In this document: one piece after another, positions 6,591 to 10,226 of the stretch | How positions within the stretch are numbered: position 1 is the first letter of the stretch | Layout of the letters: the number at the start of each line of letters is the position of its first letter | Origin: JAWLCQ01 sp041687095 | Lineage (GTDB): Bacteria > Planctomycetota > Phycisphaerae > SM23-33 | Direction: 5' to 3' | DNA length: 10,226 nt | NCBI GenBank assembly: GCA_041687095.1 | Contig: JAWLCQ010000171.1 | Coordinates: forward strand, 1-10,226 | Program-made: the position numbers and the translations under genes | The notes under the pieces: generated by a model | Told to the model about the DNA's origin: nothing | Databases searched by the model: none | What the model saw: only the letters and a program-made list of their open reading frames with translations

Positions 6591-6601
6591 GAACTTAGAA
6601 T
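6574..6601 (+). promoter_or_regulatory. Sigma70-type promoter for the coiled-coil/mreB block
   Basis: TTGACT (6574-6579) and TAGAAT (6596-6601), spaced by 16 bp, match consensus at 5/6 and 5/6 positions. They lie in a locally A+T-rich patch inside very G+C-rich DNA. Transcription would start around 6608, giving a leader of about 120 bases that contains CCCC-ACTGC-GGGG (weak hairpin) but no riboswitch I recognise. This is the clearest promoter in the window and sets off the downstream block from lnt. Confidence 0.6.
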
Positions 6602-6716
6602 TTGTGTCTCAGTAGTAAGGCGCGGTCTGTGCGAAACGCATTCATAACATCAGCGACCTTCATACGGGACGTAGCGCAAGGAAGGCCCCACTGCGGGGAT
6701 AAGGCAATTCCAGCCG

Positions 6717-6723
6717 AAGGAGA
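6717..6723 (+). promoter_or_regulatory. Ribosome binding site deciding a TTG start
   Basis: AAGGAGA lies 6 bases before TTG at 6730-6732. The TTG is immediately followed by SILTKICVV and the membrane segment. The next in-frame ATG (6817) would remove the whole TM segment, so the TTG start is well supported. Confidence 0.75.
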
Positions 6724-6729
6724 TCAGCG

Positions 6730-7587
6730 TTGAGTATTCTGACGAAGATCTGTGTCGTGATCCTGGTGTTCGCGGTCCTGGTGGCCTCCGGGGTCTTCGT
6801 GACCCTCACCACCGCCATGCCGAACTACCGGGCGCTGTTCGAGCAGGAGAAGCTCGGACGCGAGCAGAATGCAATGCACTACCGCACCGCGGTGCTGGCG
6901 AACCAGCAGCTCCGGGGCGAGCGTGACGCGGCCGTCGATCGGTCCTCGCAGCTCGCGAGGGAGAAGGACGACGCGCAGAGGACCGCTCTGGGCGAGATCG
7001 AGAGCCTCCGGGCCGACAAGGTCGCCCTGACCCGCGGGGTCGAGGGCATCCGGGCGGACCTGGCCAAGCTGGAGCAGACCCTCAAGACCGAGCAGGACGC
7101 CCGCGTCAAGCTCCAGGGCGACCTCAAGTCCGAGATGGACGAGAACGTCACCCTCCAGGAGCGCAACCGCGAACTCATCGACGCCCTCCGCGATAAGGAC
7201 GTCGCCCTGCAGCGCCTGGAGCTGATCGCCAAGAACCTGCGCCAGACCCTCAGCGACCAGGAGCGCCGCATCCAGGACCTCGAGACGCAGCTCGCGTCGG
7301 GCTCCCGCGTCGCCCCCGGCGCCGGCGCCGAAGTCATCGCCGCCACCGCGGCCGAGGACATCCGCGGGACCGTCACGGCCGTCGACGAGAACGTCGCGAG
7401 CATCAACATCGGCACGGCCAATGGCGTCCGCAAGGGCATGAAGATGACCGTGTACCGCGGCGGCGAGTTCGTGTCGTTCCTCCAGGTCGCGGAAGTGGAC
7501 GTCAACGCCTCCTACGGCGTGATCGTCGACAAGCGAATGGGCATGGAACCGCAGCAGGGCGACAAGGTGAAAGTGGAGGCGCGGTAA
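6730..7587 (+). CDS. Membrane-anchored coiled-coil protein with C-terminal beta domain (MreC-like layout)
   Basis: This 285-aa protein has three parts: one TM segment (about 7-29) after a very short cytoplasmic tail, a long charged heptad-rich coiled coil (about 36-190), and after a Gly/Ala linker a beta-rich domain (about 210-285). That last domain reads RGTVTAVDENVASINIGTAN then GVRKGMKMTVYRGG and ends in a GDKVKVEAR strand. The 'I-x-I-G-x-x-x-GVRKGM' pattern resembles the C-terminal domain of FlgT-like proteins and, more loosely, the beta domains of MreC. I cannot assign a family. It is the first gene after the promoter at 6574-6601. Its stop overlaps the next ATG (TAATG), and mreB follows, so a cell-shape role is plausible but inferred. 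It starts at TTG. Confidence 0.82.
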   Translation: MSILTKICVVILVFAVLVASGVFVTLTTAMPNYRALFEQEKLGREQNAMHYRTAVLANQQLRGERDAAVDRSSQLAREKDDAQRTALGEIESLRADKVALTRGVEGIRADLAKLEQTLKTEQDARVKLQGDLKSEMDENVTLQERNRELIDALRDKDVALQRLELIAKNLRQTLSDQERRIQDLETQLASGSRVAPGAGAEVIAATAAEDIRGTVTAVDENVASINIGTANGVRKGMKMTVYRGGEFVSFLQVAEVDVNASYGVIVDKRMGMEPQQGDKVKVEAR

Positions 7588-7790
7588 TGGCACAGGTTGT
7601 TTCCGCCCCCACCGTTGCGTCCGGCTCGGGCAGGCCGAACGTGTACACGGCGCTGCTCGTCGTGGCGATCTTCGTGCTGCTCGTGGCGGTCGGCTATGTG
7701 GCGTGGTTCCTGACCGCGCCCTCGCCGACGGGCTACGGCCTGGAGTTCGCCGACCTATTCCAGCCGTGGAACCTGCCCATGCCGCGCTGA
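7587..7790 (+). CDS. Small single-pass membrane protein, 67 aa
   Basis: The product has a polar N-terminus (1-19), one strong TM helix (YTALLVVAIFVLLVAVGYVAW, about 20-40) and a short C-terminal tail ending FADLFQPWNLPMPR. GGAGG (7575-7579) is 7 bases before the ATG, and the start overlaps the previous stop by one base, so it is translated with the coiled-coil gene. I do not recognise the family. It is far too small to be MreD, which has several TM segments. It may be a partner of the coiled-coil protein. The stop codon sits in the loop of a perfect hairpin. Confidence 0.75.
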   Translation: MAQVVSAPTVASGSGRPNVYTALLVVAIFVLLVAVGYVAWFLTAPSPTGYGLEFADLFQPWNLPMPR

Positions 7791-7803
7791 CCGCGCGGCA
7801 TGG
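7777..7803 (+). terminator. 11-bp perfect hairpin with the UGA stop in its loop
   Basis: CCATGCCGCGC (7777-7787) pairs perfectly with 7793-7803, leaving a 5-base loop TGACC that contains the stop codon of the 67-aa protein gene. There is no T-tract after it, so termination may be weak. It could reduce readthrough into mreB, stabilise the upstream mRNA, or respond to ribosome release. Confidence 0.5.
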
Positions 7804-7928
7804 CGGACCATCGCTAGACCCGTCAGACACAGGCGGATGCGAACGCGGCGGCGCGGCAGGAGGCCGGGCCGCTCGCGGCGGGATGATCCCCTCGCCGCTG
7901 CGCCTGTTGTCGTATAGGATGCGCGGTC

Positions 7929-8996
7929 ATGATCCTCGATCCCATTCTCGGGCTGTTCTCCATGGACATGGGTATCGACCTGGGCACCTGCAACACCCTG
8001 GTCTGTGTCCGTGGGCAGGGCATTGTCCTGAACGAGCCCTCGGTTGTCGCCGTCTACCGCGGGACCAACAAGGTCCTCAAGCAGCGGGACCGCGTCGCCG
8101 TCGGGCTCGTCGCCAAGGAGATGCTGGGCAAGACGCCCGGGTCCATCAGCGCCATCCGGCCGATGAAGGACGGGGTCATCGCCGACTTCGACATCACCGA
8201 GGAGATGCTGGGCTACTTCATCCGCAAGGCCCACCATCGCCGGCGGTCCCTGTTCGGGATCCGCCCCCGCGTGGTCATCGCCATCCCCTCGGGCATCACC
8301 GCCGTCGAGAAACGCGCCGTCCTCAACTCCGCCGAACGTGCCGGGGCCCGCAAGGTCTACCTCGTCGAGGAGCCCATGGCGTGCGGCATCGGGGCGGGGT
8401 TGCCCATCAGCGAGCCCACGGCCTCCATGATCGTGGACATCGGGGGGGGCACCACCGAGGTCGCCATCATGTCCCTCGCCGACATCTCCGTCTGCGAGTC
8501 CATCCGCGTCGCCGGGGACGACATGGACGAGGCGGTCTCCGCCCACATGAAGCGGACGTACAACCTCATGATCGGCGAGCAGACGGCCGAGCGCATCAAG
8601 CTCGAGATCGGCTCGGCGGCCCCGATGGAGAACGAGCTGACGATGGAGGTCCGCGGGCGGGACATGATCTCCGGGCTGCCCCGCAAGACCGTCATCACCT
8701 CCGACGAGGTCCGCGAGGCCCTCAAGGAGCCCGTCGGGTCCATCATCGACTGCGTCACCCGCACACTGGAACGCGCCGAGCCCGAACTCGCCGCCGACCT
8801 CGTGGACAACGGGATCATGCTCGCCGGCGGCGGGGCGCTGCTCCGCGGGATGAGCACCGTCCTCGCCAACGCCACCGGCCTCGACGTCCGCATCGCCGAC
8901 GACCCCCTCACCTGCGTCGCCCGCGGGACCGCCGTCTACCTCGAAAACCTCGACCAGTGGAAGGGCGCGATGGAGTCGGCGGAGGACGAGTTCTAA
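7929..8996 (+). CDS. mreB: Rod-shape-determining protein MreB (bacterial actin)
   Basis: MreB forms membrane-bound ATP-dependent filaments that guide lateral peptidoglycan synthesis. The 355-aa product matches the family along its length (E. coli MreB is 347 aa). It has an N-terminal amphipathic segment (MILDPILGLF), phosphate-1 loop IDLGTCNT (16-23), then GQGIVLNEPSVVAV, IRPMKDGVIADF, the catalytic-Glu region VEEPMACGIGAGLP (around Glu148), phosphate-2 VDIGGGTTEVA (Asp170), IKLEIGSA, adenosine motif LAGGGALLRG (299-307) and ADDPLTCVARG. The common DLGTANT reads DLGTCNT here (Cys21). AGGA at 7916-7919 is 9 bases before the ATG. The 138-base gap upstream has a GCGGCG/CGCCGC hairpin and no clear promoter, so it may be read from the promoter at 6574-6601. 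No mreC, mreD, rodA or pbp2 follows; a terminator does. Confidence 0.97.
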   Translation: MILDPILGLFSMDMGIDLGTCNTLVCVRGQGIVLNEPSVVAVYRGTNKVLKQRDRVAVGLVAKEMLGKTPGSISAIRPMKDGVIADFDITEEMLGYFIRKAHHRRRSLFGIRPRVVIAIPSGITAVEKRAVLNSAERAGARKVYLVEEPMACGIGAGLPISEPTASMIVDIGGGTTEVAIMSLADISVCESIRVAGDDMDEAVSAHMKRTYNLMIGEQTAERIKLEIGSAAPMENELTMEVRGRDMISGLPRKTVITSDEVREALKEPVGSIIDCVTRTLERAEPELAADLVDNGIMLAGGGALLRGMSTVLANATGLDVRIADDPLTCVARGTAVYLENLDQWKGAMESAEDEF

Positions 8997-9035
8997 CAGT
9001 TGCGAATTGCGATTTTCGAGTTTCGATTTGAGAAG

Positions 9036-9064
9036 AAACGGCGGTCGGCAGCGGCCGCCGTTTT
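9036..9064 (+). terminator. Rho-independent terminator after mreB
   Basis: AAACGGCGG (9036-9044) is complementary to CCGCCGTTT (9055-9063). The stem extends inward by T-G and C-G pairs to a 6-base loop, and TTTT (9061-9064) follows the G+C stem. It lies 39 bases after the mreB stop. The A-tract on the left side would make it work for the minus strand as well. It separates mreB from crcB. Confidence 0.75.
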
Positions 9065-9080
9065 CATGGGCGGGCCGGAG

Positions 9081-9116
9081 ACCGCGTGCACCGCGTGCAC
9101 CGCGTGCACCGCGCGG
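9081..9116. repeat. 9-bp tandem repeat, ACCGCGTGC
   Basis: Three exact copies of ACCGCGTGC (9081-9107) are followed by a diverged fourth unit (9108-9116). They lie in the crcB leader, between the mreB terminator and the crcB start. Because 9 is a multiple of 3, the stretch is open in all frames and encodes shadows such as HRVHRVHR. A spacer repeat with no known role. Confidence 0.7.
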
Positions 9117-9137
9117 ACCGGTCCGGACGTGGTCCCT

Positions 9138-9142
9138 GGAGG
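9138..9142 (+). promoter_or_regulatory. Ribosome binding site deciding the crcB TTG start
   Basis: GGAGG is 9 bases before TTG at 9152-9154. Starting here gives a 128-aa protein of normal CrcB length; the upstream ATG at 9086 would add residues encoded by the tandem repeat. Confidence 0.65.
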
Positions 9143-9151
9143 TCTTCACGG

Positions 9152-9538
9152 TTGGACAAGCTCCTGTGCATCGCGGCCGGCGGGGCGGTGGGGGCCCTGC
9201 TGCGGTACGGCGTCAGCGGGTGGGCGTACGCGCTGCTGGGTACGCGCCTGCCCTGGGGCACCTTGGCCGTAAACCTCTCCGGATCGTTCGTCATCGGGCT
9301 GCTGTCGGGGGTGTTCAGCCAACTGGCCACGCCCCCGTGGCTGCGGGACCTGCTGCTCATCGGCCTGCTGGGGGCGTTCACCACGTTCTCGACCTTCAGC
9401 CTGGAGACCCTGAATCTGCTCCGCGACCGCGAACTCCTGCTGGCCGGGGCGAACGTCACCGTGAGCTGCGTCGCGGGGGTGGGCCTGGCCCTGTGCGGGC
9501 TGGTGCTCGGGCAGGCGATCATAGGATGGTTGCGGTGA
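9152..9538 (+). CDS. crcB: Fluoride ion channel/exporter CrcB (Fluc)
   Basis: CrcB/Fluc proteins are small membrane proteins that form dual-topology dimers and let fluoride leave the cell. The 128-aa product (TTG start) has four hydrophobic helices and the family motifs: GGAVGALLRYG (8-18), the pore asparagine region GTLAVNLSGSFVIG (Asn44), and the phenylalanine/threonine box GAFTTFSTFSLET, which carries the two pore-lining Phe and the central Na+ site turn. A single copy is present and is enough for a homodimer. The leader (9065-9151) shows no fluoride riboswitch that I can recognise. The next gene is a DUF190 protein, a common partner. Confidence 0.94.
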   Translation: MDKLLCIAAGGAVGALLRYGVSGWAYALLGTRLPWGTLAVNLSGSFVIGLLSGVFSQLATPPWLRDLLLIGLLGAFTTFSTFSLETLNLLRDRELLLAGANVTVSCVAGVGLALCGLVLGQAIIGWLR

Positions 9539-9576
9539 GCGGTTATGGGCAGGAAACGGCTTCCGAACCAAGTTGT

Positions 9577-9661
9577 ACCGCGGAGAACGCAGGGATCGCA
9601 GAGAGGGCGTGGGACGCCTGCCTGATTCGCTTCCCTCGGCGATCTCCGCGATCTCCGCGGT
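9577..9661. repeat. Imperfect long hairpin between crcB and the DUF190 gene
   Basis: The left arm, starting ACCGCGGAGAACGCAGGGAT (9577-9607), is largely complementary to the right arm (9633-9661), which ends in two direct copies of CGATCTCCG then CGGT. The 157-base gap has no gene. Repeats built on 'CGCGGAGA/CGCAGAGA' are, in my general knowledge, frequent intergenic elements of planctomycete and related genomes. In RNA this could fold and affect downstream DUF190 expression. Confidence 0.6.
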
Positions 9662-9695
9662 GATTTCTGGAGTAGCCAGTGAACGGAGATGTGCC

Positions 9696-10040
9696 ATGAC
9701 GCTATCCGGCGAGGCGACGCTGCTGCGGGTGTTCCTGGGCGAGAGCGACCGGTGCGGGCACGAGCCGCTCTACGAGGCCATCGTCCGCAAGGCCCGCGAA
9801 CTGCACCTCGCCGGGGCCACCGTCCTCCGCGGGATCATGGGCTTCGGGGCCCACTCCCGCCTGCACACCGCCAAGCTCCTCCGCCTCTCGGAGGACCTCC
9901 CGATCATCATCGAGATCGTCGACCGCCGCGAGAACCTCGCCCCGCTCCTGCAGTTCCTCGACGAGCACGTGACCGAGGGGCTCGTGACGATGGAGAAGGT
10001 CGAGGTCCTCCGCTACGGCAACGGAACTGCGGGGGCGTGA
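9696..10040 (+). CDS. DUF190 family protein (CrcB-associated)
   Basis: This 114-aa protein matches DUF190 (PF02641), a ferredoxin-like, PII-related small cytoplasmic fold. Visible family features are LLRVFLGESDRCGHEPLYEAIV (9-30), RELHLAGATVLRGIMGFGA (34-52) and LSEDLPIIIEIVDRRENLAPLL. Known context: DUF190 genes often lie beside or fuse to crcB, and a role in fluoride response is inferred from this; the biochemical function is not established. The ATG at 9696 is supported by GGAG 7 bases upstream. It is separated from crcB by a hairpin repeat rather than overlapping it, so it may be cotranscribed with modulation or have its own promoter (none seen). Confidence 0.92.
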   Translation: MTLSGEATLLRVFLGESDRCGHEPLYEAIVRKARELHLAGATVLRGIMGFGAHSRLHTAKLLRLSEDLPIIIEIVDRRENLAPLLQFLDEHVTEGLVTMEKVEVLRYGNGTAGA

Positions 10041-10064
10041 GACGCCCGGTGTTACGGTCCCGGC

Positions 10065-10139
10065 GGGTGCCACGGCTGCGCTGTCTGCAGCCGTGCTGCC
10101 AGAGAGGACACGGCTGCAGACAGCGCAGCCGTGGCACCC
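10065..10139. repeat. Perfect 31-bp inverted repeat, possible bidirectional terminator
   Basis: Positions 10065-10095 (starting GGGTGCCACGGCTGCG) are perfectly complementary to 10109-10139, with a 13-base loop (10096-10108, CTGCCAGAGAGGA). The arms contain CACGGCTGC, CTGTCTGCAG and CAGCCGTG, so there is also sub-symmetry within each arm. It starts 24 bases after the DUF190 stop. There is no T-tract. It could end transcription from both sides or be a dispersed palindromic element; perfect pairing over 31 bp argues for recent origin or active maintenance. Confidence 0.8.
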
Positions 10140-10159
10140 CCACATTGCGTCAGTCATAT

Positions 10160-10187
10160 CCGCAATCCGCAATCCGCAATCCGCAAT
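10160..10187. repeat. 7-bp tandem repeat, CCGCAAT x4
   Basis: Four exact copies of CCGCAAT run from 10160 to 10187. They lie between the 31-bp inverted repeat and a small hairpin. It is short and is likely to vary by slippage. Confidence 0.8.
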
Positions 10188-10204
10188 CGCGGGCGCAGCC
10201 CGCG
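10188..10204 (-). terminator. Small G+C hairpin after a possible minus-strand gene
   Basis: CGCGGGC (10188-10194) pairs with GCCCGCG (10198-10204) around a 3-base loop. It lies 2 bases beyond the TAA (10207-10209, minus strand) of a possible partial gene. There is no T-tract. Confidence 0.3.
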
Positions 10205-10206
10205 CG

Positions 10207-10226
10207 TTACCCCAGCATGTCCAGGA
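10207..10226 (-). CDS. Possible 3' end of a minus-strand gene (partial)
   Basis: Read on the minus strand, the last bases give ...LDMLG and TAA (10207-10209). Six codons cannot identify a gene. Support is only the context: a hairpin follows the stop, and an inverted repeat lies between it and the DUF190 gene, as expected for convergent genes. Confidence 0.2.

Noticed and set aside
7587..7790. The 67-aa membrane protein as MreD
   Set aside because: MreD has several TM helices and about 160 residues. This protein has one TM helix and no MreD motif.
7912..7920. TATAGGAT as a promoter -10 box for mreB
   Set aside because: No acceptable -35 box lies at the right distance, and the AGGA within it serves better as the mreB ribosome binding site.
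9000..9151. Fluoride riboswitch upstream of crcB
   Set aside because: I looked for the conserved GATG ... CTGATG-like core and pseudoknot and found only the mreB terminator and a 9-bp tandem repeat. A covariance-model search would settle it.
9000..9272. Small frame encoding TACTACTACTA from the 9-bp repeat
   Set aside because: It overlaps the crcB start in another frame, has no ribosome binding site, and its sequence is a product of the tandem repeat.

Overview
The window is a G+C-rich bacterial chromosome segment with long runs of third-position G/C, several TTG start codons and good Shine-Dalgarno sequences. It carries mreB, murI, an unusually long lnt, lipoproteins with HEAT repeats, and intergenic regions full of palindromes and short tandem repeats. 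I read this as a planctomycete, most likely of the Phycisphaerae type, or another member of the PVC group. That is an inference from gene style and repeats, since there is no rRNA or other taxonomic marker. Nothing looks like a phage, plasmid or canonical insertion sequence.

Layout. Bases 1-366 are non-coding and repeat-rich (decayed 'CCCTGCCGGGA' palindromes, then a 37-bp tandem duplication). A minus-strand gene (367-1134) encodes a membrane-anchored protein with two copies of a DUF3887/NTF2-like domain. A ~400-bp divergent gap (1135-1535) holds a nested palindromic element resembling REP/RAYT hairpins, and a G9 tract just upstream of murI. On the plus strand follow murI (1536-2399), a HEAT-repeat lipoprotein (2396-3256, ATGA overlap), lnt (3361-5286) and a second HEAT-repeat lipoprotein (5307-6530). 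After a gap with a clear sigma70-type promoter comes a second block: a TM/coiled-coil/beta-domain protein (6730-7587, TTG start), a 67-aa one-TM protein (7587-7790, TAATG overlap) and mreB (7929-8996), closed by a rho-independent terminator (9036-9064). A fluoride module follows: crcB (9152-9538, TTG start) and a DUF190 gene (9696-10040), with an imperfect hairpin repeat between them. The right end has a perfect 31-bp inverted repeat, four copies of a 7-bp repeat, and possibly the last codons of a minus-strand gene.

How the genes fit together. The main theme is the cell envelope. MurI supplies D-glutamate for peptidoglycan. Lnt N-acylates lipoproteins, and two lipoproteins are encoded on either side of it. 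MreB organises lateral wall synthesis. The gene pair before mreB has the membrane layout of MreC (one TM, coiled coil, beta domain) plus a tiny membrane partner, while no recognisable mreC or mreD follows mreB. This possible MreC-like module is the most interesting functional hypothesis in the window. CrcB with DUF190 is a known association for fluoride resistance and appears to be a separate transcription unit.
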